The notes: generated by a model from the sequence alone, not told the origin. Shown: positions 51,817 to 60,159, numbered from the stretch's first letter. The stretch is DNA of 64,000 nt from Chloroflexota bacterium (GCA_029262675.1 JAJCYW010000020.1:1-64000), one strand, 5' to 3'. A program made the numbers and translations.

Positions 51817-52950
51817 TCATGGTGTCTGGCTCGGCAACAGCTCGCCGGCGTTCAGGTCGGAGATTGCCGAAGCTGCTCGCTTCATAATGGTGTCGAACAG
51901 CTCCACGCCGCGCTCGTTTGCCGTGTCCATATTGCCGATCTCGAGAACGGAGTAGAGCAGACAGAAGAGCGCGGACGCGCGGTAGTCCTCGAAGCACTGC
52001 TCGAAGTCGTATCCATGGACGCCGTTCTTGACGAGAGTGCCGTGGTACATCCGCAGGAGGTCCATCTCGGAGGCCTTCCGCTCAGCGGGCGCCATCGTGC
52101 CGCACAAGAAGTAGGCGACGTCGAACACGCCGGGGCCTCGAGATGAGATCTGCCAGTCGATGACAGCGAGCGAGTTGTCTCCTTCGTCTGGCAATCCGAC
52201 GTCTGGCAATCCGAAGAAGAGGTTGTCGAGGCGATAGTCACCGTGCACAATCGTGCGTGGGGGCTTCCCGAACCGGTCCATCATCTTGATGACGTTCTTC
52301 CCGAACTCTTCCCCGACCTCGCGGACGGAGGCCGGCAGCTTGTCGCCTGCGTACTCGACGAACGGGTCCCAGGCCTCTAGATATGAGTCTTGCGCCGACT
52401 GCGCGATGAGCGGGTCGTTAATCAACGGCATCCAGTCGATCTCGTCCAGCTGCGGGCTGTTCCACCAGGTGGCATGAAACTTGGCGAGCTCGCGGAGGGC
52501 GAGCTCCGCTTCGCCGGCAGAGCAGCCGGCGAGCTGGTCGCCGACGCAGGCGGGCGGCAGGTCCTCCAGCAGCAGCACGAAATCGCCTGACTGAGGATCG
52601 CAATCGCCGTAGTAGCAGCGTGGCGTTCGGAGCTCAACTTCGCCGGCAATCTCCTGGTAGAAGCGCGTCTCGCGCTCGTAAAGGCGGAACGTATCCGCGA
52701 TCTCGCGGTTCTCCGGTACAGGTGAGGGAAACTTAGCGATGAACGAGTCCGGCGCGCCATCTTCTTGCTGGTCATACTGCGGGCTAACCCGCGCGAGCAC
52801 GCCCATGAAGCCGACGCCGGCAGCGATATCCGGCTTCACATCGACCGAGGTGACGGTCGCCTTCCTGATCGCACCCGTTTCGCGCAGGGCGTCGGTTAGC
52901 CACTCCGGTGTGAGTTCTTCGGGACGCGTCGGAATCTTGTGACCTACCAC
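51817..52950 (-). CDS. Aminoglycoside-phosphotransferase/EcKinase-like small-molecule kinase
   Basis: 377 residues from GTG 52950 (AGGAGGT six bases upstream). The kinase-like fold has FIAKFPSPVPENREIA with the ATP-contact Lys, YERETRFYQEIA, the catalytic loop IVHGDYRLDNLFFG (about 240-253) and the metal-binding LAVIDWQISSRGPGVFDVAY. A short GLPD duplication sits between the last two motifs. These kinases phosphorylate small alcohols, sterols or antibiotics, and in Chloroflexota are often next to lipid or steroid enzymes. It precedes the hydrolase-cyclase gene in the same direction by about 60 bases. Confidence 0.8.
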   Translation of the reverse strand: MVGHKIPTRPEELTPEWLTDALRETGAIRKATVTSVDVKPDIAAGVGFMGVLARVSPQYDQQEDGAPDSFIAKFPSPVPENREIADTFRLYERETRFYQEIAGEVELRTPRCYYGDCDPQSGDFVLLLEDLPPACVGDQLAGCSAGEAELALRELAKFHATWWNSPQLDEIDWMPLINDPLIAQSAQDSYLEAWDPFVEYAGDKLPASVREVGEEFGKNVIKMMDRFGKPPRTIVHGDYRLDNLFFGLPDVGLPDEGDNSLAVIDWQISSRGPGVFDVAYFLCGTMAPAERKASEMDLLRMYHGTLVKNGVHGYDFEQCFEDYRASALFCLLYSVLEIGNMDTANERGVELFDTIMKRAASAISDLNAGELLPSQTP

Positions 52951-53458
52951 CACACACCTCCTGTGTCCAGCGGCCTCGCTTTCTGTGCCGCCCAACACCG
53001 CAAGCTATACGGCGGGACTATTCTAGCAGAAGCTCAGGTAAACGAACGATGTTGGGCGCTGCGAGGCCTGTCGCAATCCGTTGCTGGAATTTGTGCTCAC
53101 ACCGTCCGTGGTCTTCGCGTACTGGATGCGTGGGTCAATGGCAGTCCTATCCTACACCAGACCCGTTGTCGCGTGCCGCAGCAAAGTCACGAACGGAGAC
53201 AGGAATCCAAGGGGGCTGAAGTCGGCGTCTGGGCCTGGAAACACCTTCGGACGGGCGAACTGTTTGCTTCCAGGCAGGCGTCGCGAGTTCGAAGCTTGTC
53301 CCCCGGCCAGGGCTCTCTGCCACCCTGCTGCGTACCTGCTGCAGACGCGCAGGCTCGCCAGCGTCGAGGTTGATGCGCACACCGGCGGTGAGTCGGGATG
53401 CCCTTGGGTGGCCGTCTGAAGCGCGCTGCTGTGCTATCGTCTGGCCGAAGGGATTCAA
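52951..53458. other. Intergenic region with a decayed tRNA-Gly 3' copy
   Basis: About 500 bases between divergent genes. Short frames on both strands have no ribosome site or family pattern. The region holds the degenerate tRNA-Gly/att copy at 53265-53309 and must contain the promoters of both flanking genes. Confidence 0.5.
53265..53309 (+). repeat. Degenerate tRNA-Gly 3' end (old attachment scar)
   Basis: This aligns with attL/attR along about 45 bases: TGC-TTCCAgGCAGGC-GTCGCGAG, then TTCGAAgCTtGTCCCCCG. There are two one-base deletions and about five substitutions. No 5' tRNA half precedes it. The likeliest reading is an older integration event at the same tRNA, with 46426-53264 as a second, now fixed segment. 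Confidence 0.65.
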
Positions 53459-55159
53459 ATGGGCGAAGAGCGCGAGCTTGTCGTTGACCTGGTCATTATC
53501 ATCATGGCCGCGGCGGGCGGGGGCCTGTTGGCGTCTGCCCTCCGGCTTCCTACAGTCCTCGGCTACCTGGTGGCCGGTCTCATCGTTGAAAACTACGTTC
53601 CAGGCTTAGAGATCGACGTATCTCGGTTGCAGGATATTGCGGAGCTAGGCGTAGCGCTCCTGCTGTTCACCCTCGGCGTCAAGTTCTCTGTGAGAAAGTT
53701 GGCTGACATCTCACGCGTCGCCGTCCTCGGCGGAGGGTTGCAGATCTTGATGACGATTGGTCTGGGGCTCCTCGTGGGGCTTGCGCTTGGCCTCGATGTC
53801 AGGGCGAGCCTCGTCCTAGGCTACGCGGTCGCGCTCAGCAGCACGATGGTCGTTCTCAAGCTGTTGGAAGAACGGGGCGAAATGGATGCTGTCCACGCCA
53901 GAGTCGCTCTTGGCATCCTGCTTGTGCAAGACCTAGCTGTCGTGCTGATGGTGATCCTGATCGGCTCTACGGCGGGCCAAACCGGCCTGTCGCTGGCCCT
54001 CGAGATCGGGTTCGCGCTTGGGAAGGCGTTCCTGCTGCTTGCCGGCACGTACCTGCTGAGCACCTGGATCGTTCCGTGGTTCCTCGTCCGTGTCGCAAGA
54101 ACCGGATCGCGAGAGTTGTTCCTGCTCGCTGTGCTCTCGATCGCCCTCGGGCTGGCTGGCGGGAGCTTCGCGCTCGGACTCTCGATCGCATTCGGCGCGT
54201 TCCTGGCCGGACTCGTCGTGTCCGAGTCCGAGTACAGCCATCAGACGCTGGCCGAGGTCGTGCCGCTTCGCGACGTGTTCGCAACGATCTTCTTCGTCGC
54301 GATGGGAATGCTCATCGAGCCTGACGTCCTTATCGATGAGCCCGGACGGGTCGCCGCGATTACGGCGACGGTGGTGATTGGGAAGCTGCTGCTCATCTGG
54401 GTGATCGTCGCGGCGTTCGGGTTTCGGTGGCGCACAGCTCTCTTCGTCGGGCTGGGGTTGGCACAGATGGGTGAGTTCTCGTTTGTGCTGAGCCAGACGG
54501 CACTTGATGAAGGTGTTGTCTCCGCGGATGTTCACTCTGCCATCCTCATGTCGGCGCTCCTGAGCATCTTGCTTACGCCAATCCTGGGATTCGCGCCAAG
54601 GCTGATTCCGCGCTTGTCACGGTTGGCGTTCTTGGACAGGTTGTTGAGCGAACCGGAGCCCACCGTGGAGGGGCCGAGTGAAGAGCTAAGGCGTCACGCC
54701 GTGGTCTGTGGGCACGGGTCTATTGGGCGCGAACTTGTGCGAGTGCTGAAGAACCGCGGCTTTCCGTTCATTGTCGTGGAGCTGGATCCCTACCGGACCA
54801 ACGAGCTGAAAAAGGCGAACATTCCGTGGATCTACGGCGACGCCACCAACGATTCTGTCCTGGAGGCCTGCCGCGTTCGAGATGCGCGCATCATCGCAGT
54901 GACGCTGTCAGAACCTGTCGCCGCAGAGGCGGTAGTTCGGCGGGCCAAGGAGATGAATCCTGGCGTTGATATCATCGTACGGGGCGAGGGCAGCCAGGAA
55001 CGCATTGCGCTTATGAAGGCCGGCGCCGAAGAAGTCGTCCATCCCGAATTGGAGGCGGGTCTGGAATTCGTCCGACACACGTTACAGCGGTTTGGCGTCG
55101 ACAGTACACAGACTCGTCTACTGCTTAACCGCCGCCGCCGGGATTTCTACGGGCCGTAG
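53459..55159 (+). CDS. CPA2 cation:proton antiporter with TrkA-N domain (Kef-type)
   Basis: 566 residues. About twelve membrane helices (1-390) include LPTVLGYLVAGLIVENYVPG, ALLLFTLGVKFSVRKL and the IFFVAMGMLIEPDVL region of the CPA2 fold. A C-terminal TrkA-N Rossmann domain (HAVVCGHGSIGRELVRVLK, about 417-435; then YGDATNDSVLEACRV) binds nucleotide and gates transport. It exchanges K+ or Na+ for protons across the inner membrane, giving pH or electrophile protection. The start ATG 53459 has only a weak upstream purine run. It stands alone on the plus strand. Confidence 0.88.
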   Translation: MGEERELVVDLVIIIMAAAGGGLLASALRLPTVLGYLVAGLIVENYVPGLEIDVSRLQDIAELGVALLLFTLGVKFSVRKLADISRVAVLGGGLQILMTIGLGLLVGLALGLDVRASLVLGYAVALSSTMVVLKLLEERGEMDAVHARVALGILLVQDLAVVLMVILIGSTAGQTGLSLALEIGFALGKAFLLLAGTYLLSTWIVPWFLVRVARTGSRELFLLAVLSIALGLAGGSFALGLSIAFGAFLAGLVVSESEYSHQTLAEVVPLRDVFATIFFVAMGMLIEPDVLIDEPGRVAAITATVVIGKLLLIWVIVAAFGFRWRTALFVGLGLAQMGEFSFVLSQTALDEGVVSADVHSAILMSALLSILLTPILGFAPRLIPRLSRLAFLDRLLSEPEPTVEGPSEELRRHAVVCGHGSIGRELVRVLKNRGFPFIVVELDPYRTNELKKANIPWIYGDATNDSVLEACRVRDARIIAVTLSEPVAAEAVVRRAKEMNPGVDIIVRGEGSQERIALMKAGAEEVVHPELEAGLEFVRHTLQRFGVDSTQTRLLLNRRRRDFYGP

Positions 55160-55593
55160 GCGTTATCCTGTGAGTCGCGCTCGCCTTGGCTTAGGATGAG
55201 AGCCGAGTTCAGACTGGGCGCGGAGCCGATCTTACTAACGTCGTCGCCGAGCGTTGGGCCGCCTTGTTCTTGAGTTGCGTTAGCGGGGACAAGGCGTGTC
55301 ACGCTGCCGGAAGCAGGCGGGCAGGACGGGCCAACGGCTGCCGTTTGCGGTACATCGCGCCTACGCGGGCATGAAAGCGGGTAGGGAAGCTCAGAGGGTG
55401 GGTGTGTTGCGTTACGTTGTCCGCCAAGGCGACATCCTGAACGAAATGGAAGACGAACCGATGTCGCTCCTCCTGGAGCCAGGGCCCTCGTCGGACTAAC
55501 ATAGCGAGTGGTAGCGTTTATGGAGGCAGGTCAGTGCCTCACAAGTGCTACCGATATCGTAGCACACGGCCTGCTGAAGAAAGGAGAGGCCCA
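55160..55593. other. Intergenic region with a sigma-factor gene fragment
   Basis: About 430 bases between two plus-strand genes. Apart from the ECF sigma remnant on the minus strand (55410-55472), the frames here have no recognisable content. The right end must carry the promoter of the CMD-family gene. Confidence 0.5.
55410..55472 (-). pseudogene. Fragment of an ECF sigma-factor gene
   Basis: The minus strand encodes HRFVFHFVQDVALADNVTQ. This matches HRFVLHFVQDATLADELTQ of the intact sigma factor at 58427-59074, and the DNA matches as well (around 55430-55465 against 58976-59010). The reading diverges on both sides and no sigma region 4 follows, so it is a remnant of duplication or transfer. 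Confidence 0.6.
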
Positions 55594-56160
55594 ATGATTA
55601 CGCGTATTCCGCACATCCAGCCACCATACGAGAGCAACGTAGCCACGATCCTGGATAGCATGATGCCTGCGAACTCGCCTGTGGATCCGCTCAAGCTCTT
55701 CCGAACGTTCACGCACAACCTTGCGATGGCGGAGGCGACTCGGCCGCTGGGCAACCATTTCCTGGGCCGCGGGCGGTCAATCAGCTCGCGCGACCGGGAG
55801 ATCGTCATTCTACGCGTCTGCGCTCGCTGCCGCTGTGAGTACGAATGGGGCGTACACGCTGTCGCCTACGGGCCCCGCGTCGGCCTCACCAGCGAGCAAC
55901 TTGCGGCCACGGTCATCGGAGAAGCCGATGATGTCTGTTGGTCGGCGACCGATGCGCTGCTGATTCGGATGGTCGATGAACTACACGAGTCCGCCGTCGT
56001 CGGTGACGCGCTCTGGAGCGAGCTGTCTGACCATTGGTCGCCGGAACAACTACTCGACCTCTTGCTCCTGTCGGGCTGGTACCACGCGATTAGCTACGTA
56101 GCGAACGGCGCTCACGTGGAATTGGAGGAGTGGGCGGCCAGGTTCCCTAACGCGAGCTAG
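55594..56160 (+). CDS. Carboxymuconolactone decarboxylase / AhpD-like family protein
   Basis: 188 residues from ATG 55594 (AAAGGAG upstream). LFRTFTHNLAMAEATRPLG, SSRDREIVILRVCARCRCEYEWGVHA (split: SRDREIVILRV and CARCRCEYEWGVHA) give the CxxC...H signature of CMD/AhpD proteins (about 77-88). Members are thiol peroxidases or lactone decarboxylases acting as trimers or hexamers in the cytoplasm. With CxxC and the following His present, a redox (peroxidase-like) role is possible. A hairpin terminator follows. Confidence 0.82.
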   Translation: MITRIPHIQPPYESNVATILDSMMPANSPVDPLKLFRTFTHNLAMAEATRPLGNHFLGRGRSISSRDREIVILRVCARCRCEYEWGVHAVAYGPRVGLTSEQLAATVIGEADDVCWSATDALLIRMVDELHESAVVGDALWSELSDHWSPEQLLDLLLLSGWYHAISYVANGAHVELEEWAARFPNAS

Positions 56161-56169
56161 AATGCAGCC

Positions 56170-56191
56170 GGCCCTCCGGTTTTAGAGGGCC
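56170..56191 (+). terminator. Hairpin terminator after the CMD-family gene
   Basis: GGCCCTC and GAGGGCC form a 7-bp stem around an 8-base CGGTTTTA loop, nine bases after the stop codon. A T-containing stretch follows. Confidence 0.65.
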
Positions 56192-56205
56192 TGCAATGTT
56201 GTTTT

Positions 56206-56245
56206 GATAGCGCACGCGGGATTCGAACTCGCGCCGCTTCGTCTT
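56206..56245 (-). other. tRNA 3'-end-like fragment on the minus strand
   Basis: Read on the minus strand, CGCGAGTTCGAATCCCGCG followed by TGCGCTATCA looks like a T-arm plus 3' acceptor strand. No matching 5' acceptor (TAGCGCA) or D-arm is found upstream on that strand. Just before it lie an inverted repeat TGTCATAACGTGACA and a TTTTGAAAAC element (56262-56290). It may be the remnant of an att site left by an excised or decayed element. Confidence 0.4.
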
Positions 56246-56428
56246 GGCCTGTCCCGCGCTGTCACGTTATGACAGATTTCGTTTTCAAAACTGTCAGTCT
56301 TCATCCCGTCTCCTGGCCCCTCGTGGCACCGCTTGCCGACATGCTAGCCTGGCTGGAGGAGCAATACCTCTCGTCAGCGTAGAACGAGAGCGCGGCTCGC
56401 CGCGCGTTGGAAACAAGAGGTGAGGATA

Positions 56429-57505
56429 GTGCGTACGTTGATTCGGGTCGCACGACGAATCGTGAGACCGGCGGGCCTTCTTCTTCTCTCGGCAACAGTC
56501 TTTCTCGCCTGTGGCGACGATCGTGCGGACTCGACCGTACCCACTGTACCTACTGCGGTGGCAACTCTGCCTACTGCGATGGCATGCGACGAGGTCACTG
56601 GGCTGTTCGCGGTCGAGGAGGGCCTCGACGGAGCCGTAGGATCGTGTCGGGAGTGGGTGGACAGTTCCCTTGGCCGGGCGGTTCGGGGCAGTACGGGTAG
56701 CGCCTCGATCTGGAGCAGACGGAGCGAGCACGGCACAGTGTTGGTCGTTGGCGCGATCCACACATTGGGTCAAGGTTGGTTTGGGCCCGCGGACACCGCC
56801 GTGGTGGAGTCGATCGCGAATCCCGAGGAGCAGACCGGTATTCCCCGCCTGTTCCTCATTCGGCAGGACGGTTCCGGTCCGGACACGTCGGCGAGCCCCT
56901 GGTTCGGGCTCTATAACCCGGCCATTGCGGCGGAACGCAACAACAACTTCATGCGGAGCGTGCTGCCGCGTGAGGATTTCTACGTTGCCGTGACGGACTC
57001 CCAGAAACTGGACGTCAGTGGCTTGCCACCCCTCGTCGAGCCCATCGTCAAGGCGGAGGTGCCGCTCTACGACCCTGCGGCAACAACCACGACCGTCCCC
57101 ACATGGGCAGACGCCGCCGGGGGTGACCTGCTGCTGCTGTTCGGCTACCCCAACGAAACCGGAGCGCTCACCGCGAGCGTTGGCCGCGTCCTGGGCCAAG
57201 ACGAGGCGGAGCAAGCCGTTGCGACCCTGGCCGAGCTCGGCGACGAGGAAGGCAGCATTCCCTACGACGCCGAAGTCGAGATGATCATCCGAGGAGAATC
57301 GATGGCCGGGATGAGCGGCGGTCCCGCCGTCGACGAAGACGGCCGGCTCGTCGGCATCCTCGTGCGGGCAACGGACGTACACGACGGCGTCCAGTACGTT
57401 CGGGTGGTCAGGATAAGCTACATCGTCTCCCGCTTGGCCGCTGCGCTCGAGGCCATCGATTCCCAGACTCGGCAGGCCGTCCAGGGGTACCTCGAGCTGG
57501 AGTGA
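56429..57505 (+). CDS. Trypsin-like serine protease lipoprotein
   Basis: 358 residues from GTG 56429 (GAGGTG six bases upstream; GTG 56420 overlaps that site). The signal peptide ends in a lipobox (VFLACGD), then a Thr/Pro/Val tether. The fold is S1/V8-like: a candidate catalytic His in VVGAIHTLGQGW, a late GMSGGPAVDEDGRLVGI with the nucleophile Ser, and VRISYIV at the end. The Asp is not certain. It should act outside the cell on peptides or cell-wall proteins. It is followed by convergent small genes of the sigma-factor cluster. Confidence 0.72.
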   Translation: MRTLIRVARRIVRPAGLLLLSATVFLACGDDRADSTVPTVPTAVATLPTAMACDEVTGLFAVEEGLDGAVGSCREWVDSSLGRAVRGSTGSASIWSRRSEHGTVLVVGAIHTLGQGWFGPADTAVVESIANPEEQTGIPRLFLIRQDGSGPDTSASPWFGLYNPAIAAERNNNFMRSVLPREDFYVAVTDSQKLDVSGLPPLVEPIVKAEVPLYDPAATTTTVPTWADAAGGDLLLLFGYPNETGALTASVGRVLGQDEAEQAVATLAELGDEEGSIPYDAEVEMIIRGESMAGMSGGPAVDEDGRLVGILVRATDVHDGVQYVRVVRISYIVSRLAAALEAIDSQTRQAVQGYLELE

Positions 57506-57665
57506 GGACCGTTGAAACGAAGAGGAAATGATACGGCAACGCAGAGGCTAAGCATCGGGCTGCCCTACTGATGACCATCATGAAGATCACAATAGCAACG
57601 AAGGTCAGGGCTGCCACGCCAACGGAACCAGCCAGAACGTACTTCGACACAGCCCAGTCCTCCAT
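57408..57665 (-). CDS. Small membrane protein, end uncertain
   Basis: 85 residues with one clear helix (YVLAGSVGVAALTFVAIVIFMM, split here as YVLAGSVGVAAL and TFVAIVIFMM). The Arg/Pro-rich C-terminal half overlaps the serine-protease gene end by about 98 bases. Its ATG at 57665 lies 12 bases after the preceding minus-strand gene, so the N-terminus looks real. The tail may be a frameshifted read-through of a once shorter protein. Function unknown. Confidence 0.4.
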   Translation of the reverse strand: MEDWAVSKYVLAGSVGVAALTFVAIVIFMMVISRAARCLASALPYHFLFVSTVLTPARGTPGRPAESGNRWPRAQRPSGRRCSLS

Positions 57666-57676
57666 ACGCGGCGACG

Positions 57677-57940
57677 TTAGCTATTCGACTTGGCCATTCG
57701 GGCCCGATCGGCCGTGGCGATGAGCAGTTCCAGACGATCTCGCTCTACCTTTAGCTCTTCGAGCCGCCCTTCGTCGAACGTGCGTCCCTCGCTGCCCTCA
57801 GCGTCGTGGCCCATACACATCATCCCATGGCGGGCGTGGCGACCGGCTCCACGACAGCCCCGGACCATCATGCGCAGCATCATTAGCGCGCACATCCCAA
57901 ACATGACTGCCAGCCCGACATCGATTGCCCACTCCGTCAT
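57677..57940 (-). CDS. Met/His-rich small membrane protein
   Basis: 87 residues. An N-terminal helix (VGLAVMFGMCALMMLRMMV) is followed by a Cys/His/Met-rich stretch (GCRGAGRHARHGMMCMGHD) suited to soft-metal binding, and an acidic helix with LEELKVERDRLELLI. Its start directly adjoins the stop of the DUF2892 gene, so the two are coupled. It fits a metal- or thiol-stress operon under the nearby sigma factor. Confidence 0.6.
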   Translation of the reverse strand: MTEWAIDVGLAVMFGMCALMMLRMMVRGCRGAGRHARHGMMCMGHDAEGSEGRTFDEGRLEELKVERDRLELLIATADRARMAKSNS

Positions 57941-58159
57941 CTAGCCCCTTCCCGACTCGGCCGCCGCGCCTACGCGGGTGTCGATGCCCAGCGGGATGTA
58001 GAGGGGGCAGAACCCGGTCAGGCCCGTGACCAACGGCAGGAGGCCGGCCAGCCCCGCGAGGCCCCATCCGGGAATAGGCCCGAGGGCCAGCAGGGACAGA
58101 ATGCCCATCCCTGCCAGCACGCGAACGGCTCGATCTAGGAATCCTTCGTTGATCCTCAT
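57941..58159 (-). CDS. DUF2892 (YgaP transmembrane-like) protein
   Basis: 72 residues from ATG 58159 (AGGAGG upstream). NEGFLDRAVRVLAGMGILSL and GFCPLYIPLGIDT are the YgaP-like membrane domain: two helices and a Cys in the conserved CPLY motif. In other bacteria this domain is joined to rhodanese or lies beside thiol/metal genes. It stands here between the Cys-rich peptide gene and the Met/His-rich gene, in one minus-strand run with the ECF sigma factor. Confidence 0.78.
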   Translation of the reverse strand: MRINEGFLDRAVRVLAGMGILSLLALGPIPGWGLAGLAGLLPLVTGLTGFCPLYIPLGIDTRVGAAAESGRG

Positions 58160-58185
58160 CTTCGTCCTCCTCGGGCTTAAGGCCG

Positions 58186-58368
58186 CTAGGCCTGGGCCGT
58201 TTCCTTCTCTTGGGGCTGGCCCATGAACCGGGACATCATCTCCTTCATCCCGGGCCCGCAACAGGACGGCAACTCACCGCTCGGCATGCAGGCGCACCCC
58301 TGCGGTTCCTCCGTCTTCGCCTCCTCCTTGGTGGTCGTCTTCGTGGTCTTCGTCTTCTTGGCGCTCAT
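58186..58368 (-). CDS. Cys-rich small protein
   Basis: 60 residues. A Lys/Thr-rich start (KKTKTTKTTTKEEAKTEE) leads to GCACMPSGELPSCCGPGMKE, five Cys in a short span, then EMMSRFMGQ. The Cys cluster resembles the SDSCCGPSSCG stretch at the N-terminus of the nearby ArsM. It is probably a metal-binding or scavenging peptide. It follows the sigma factor gene by about 60 bases in the same direction and precedes DUF2892. Confidence 0.6.
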   Translation of the reverse strand: MSAKKTKTTKTTTKEEAKTEEPQGCACMPSGELPSCCGPGMKEMMSRFMGQPQEKETAQA

Positions 58369-58426
58369 AGCGTCCTCCTTTCACTACATACAGACGAGAT
58401 TGAGGAGGAAAAGGATACATCCAGCC

Positions 58427-59074
58427 TCAGGACCGGACTAGGTCTGCGTCCACGCCTGAGCCAGGCGGCGCCGGCAGACAGGAAAGAACATTGCGCTCGT
58501 CGTTGAAGAGGTCGCAGCGTTCGTCCATCATCTGCCGCAGCGCGGCACGCGCCCGATGCAGGCGCATCTTCGCCGCAGGGAGCGAGCAGCCCAGCACGCC
58601 GGCGATCTCCGCGTTGGTGAGATCCTCCATGTCGTGCAGGATCAGCGGCGTTCGGAGCGTCTCCGGCAGGCTGAGCACGAACTGCTGGACACAATCGGTC
58701 ATCTCCCTCTGGCGGACTGATTGTTCGACGGTAAGCGGCGGCTCCTTCCCTGCGATGGCGTCCGCGTCGCCGCCCGGTTCCCTTCCCTGTTCCTGGCTCT
58801 CCTCCAGCGACGCAGTTCGTCGCGCGCGCGCACGGGGGCTGCGCAGGTAGTCCAGGCAGACATTGCGGGCGATTCGCAGCAGCCAGATGCGCTCCGGCGC
58901 ATCTCCGCGGAAGCCGGTCCATGCCTCGAACGCATTTAGGAACGTGTCTTGCGTGAGCTCATCCGCCAGTGTGGCATCCTGAACGAAGTGTAAGACGAAC
59001 CGATGCATGTCCGAGTGGTGAGTCCGATAGAACGAATCAAAGTCCGCTGTTGTCGCGCCAATGGCTGTCATCAC
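58427..59074 (-). CDS. ECF-type sigma factor
   Basis: 215 residues from GTG 59074 (ATG 59071 also possible). Region 2 is FDSFYRTHHSDMHRFVLHFV and DELTQDTFLNAFEAW. Region 4 is PETLRTPLILHDMEDLTNAE and GCSLPAAKMRLHRARAALR. After region 4 an added tail has Cys (DERCDLFNDERNVLSCLP), similar to ECF groups that use C-terminal Cys as a metal or redox sensor instead of an anti-sigma factor. No anti-sigma gene is adjacent, which fits. It likely drives the Cys-rich/DUF2892 genes directly downstream. Confidence 0.85.
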   Translation of the reverse strand: MMTAIGATTADFDSFYRTHHSDMHRFVLHFVQDATLADELTQDTFLNAFEAWTGFRGDAPERIWLLRIARNVCLDYLRSPRARARRTASLEESQEQGREPGGDADAIAGKEPPLTVEQSVRQREMTDCVQQFVLSLPETLRTPLILHDMEDLTNAEIAGVLGCSLPAAKMRLHRARAALRQMMDERCDLFNDERNVLSCLPAPPGSGVDADLVRS

Positions 59075-59141
59075 TCTTGCGCCTCTTCAATCTCTGACCC
59101 AGCTCGTGCAATGACAGTCGGGTACAGTTCCGGGTAGACAA

Positions 59142-59175
59142 GTGGGGTGCTGCGGCCAAAGCTGCAGCACCCCAC
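59142..59175 (-). terminator. Hairpin terminator after arsM
   Basis: GTGGGGTGCTGC and GCAGCACCCCAC form a perfect 12-bp stem with a 10-base loop. It lies 26 bases beyond the minus-strand stop of the ArsM gene and before the sigma-factor gene, separating the two transcripts. Confidence 0.75.
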
Positions 59176-59200
59176 TACTAAGGACATCGACTGGCAGCGT

Positions 59201-60046
59201 TCAGTCCGGCGTCTTCGCCGAAATGTACGCGCTGGCGATACCTGGCCCGTTGGACCCCGCCGCTGACGGGGTCTGCTCATCCAGTGTGGGTGCATCGCTG
59301 GCGAACCTCGCTTCAATGTCCACGAAGCCGGCAGCCTTCAGTTTCCCGATATACTCCTCTAGTTGCAGGGCGCCGGCTGTGCAGCCTGCCCAGCTCTCCA
59401 CGTCGTTCTTCTCGGCCTCGGTCGGCTCGCGGGTCCAAACGATATCGGATACGCGAATGCGCCCACCCGGCTTCAGCACTCGGAACGATTCGCGGAAGAC
59501 CGCGTCCTTGTCCGGCGAGAGGTTGATGACGCAGTTGGAGATGATGACATCGAACGTGCTGTCGGGCAGCGGCATCGACTCCATCTCGCCCTTCTCGAAC
59601 TCGACGTTGGTGGCGCTCACCTTGGCGAGGTTGCGCCGGGCCAACTCCAGCATGTCGTCGGTCATGTCCAGGCCGACGACTCGGCCTTTCGGCCCCACCT
59701 GCGTCGCCGCCAGGAAGCAGTCGAGGCCACTGCCGCTGCCCAGGTCAAGCACCGACTCGCCTGGGTTGAGTTCGGCGATGGCCGTCGGATTGCCGCACCC
59801 GAGTGACATTTCCGCTGCTTCCTCGGGCAGTGTGCCCAGCTCCTCCGCCGAGTAGAGCTTGTCAGCCCACGACGAAGTCGCGGCCTCTCCGGTCTCCGTC
59901 GTGCCACAGCTCGACGGTCCGCAGCACGAGTCGCTGCTCGTTGGCGTCAGAGGAACCTCCTCTGTCTTCGCCAGTTGCTCGCGAGCCCGGGCGCCATAGC
60001 TCTCCCTGACCGCCTTCTTGATCTCAGTTGCTGTTCGGTTTGTCAT
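59201..60046 (-). CDS. arsM: Arsenite S-adenosylmethionine methyltransferase (ArsM)
   Basis: 281 residues. SAM-binding motif VLDLGSGSGLDC (about 99-110), preceded by the ArsM hallmark MSLGCGNPTAIAELNPGE. The three expected arsenic-binding Cys are present: in the N-terminal SDSCCGPSSCG, in ISNCVINLSPDK and in WAGCTAGAL. The enzyme methylates trivalent arsenic stepwise, giving volatile or exported methylarsenicals. It has its own terminator. A two-helix membrane protein and a tiny open frame lie upstream in the same direction. No ArsR gene is adjacent. Confidence 0.9.
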   Translation of the reverse strand: MTNRTATEIKKAVRESYGARAREQLAKTEEVPLTPTSSDSCCGPSSCGTTETGEAATSSWADKLYSAEELGTLPEEAAEMSLGCGNPTAIAELNPGESVLDLGSGSGLDCFLAATQVGPKGRVVGLDMTDDMLELARRNLAKVSATNVEFEKGEMESMPLPDSTFDVIISNCVINLSPDKDAVFRESFRVLKPGGRIRVSDIVWTREPTEAEKNDVESWAGCTAGALQLEEYIGKLKAAGFVDIEARFASDAPTLDEQTPSAAGSNGPGIASAYISAKTPD

Positions 60047-60111
60047 GATGACTTTTCCTTTGTCTCCTGCAGGATCATTCCTGCTCTTACCGTTTCGTTG
60101 ATCGCAGGGAT

Positions 60112-60159
60112 TTACGCTGCTGTGGGTTCTGCCATGAAGGTTCTTCCTTTGTGCGACAT
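60112..60159 (-). CDS. Possible 15-residue leader peptide
   Basis: MSHKGRTFMAEPTAA, ATG 60159 with AAGGAG six bases upstream, between the membrane-protein gene and arsM. The good ribosome site is the main reason to list it. It may be a leader peptide for arsM or a chance open frame. Confidence 0.25.
   Translation of the reverse strand: MSHKGRTFMAEPTAA

Noticed and set aside
53147..53458. 103-codon minus-strand ORF over the decayed tRNA scar
   Set aside because: Translation is Arg/Pro-rich without pattern and it crosses the tRNA-like repeat.
55296..55499. 67-codon plus-strand ORF
   Set aside because: It is the opposite strand of the sigma-factor fragment and has no pattern of its own.
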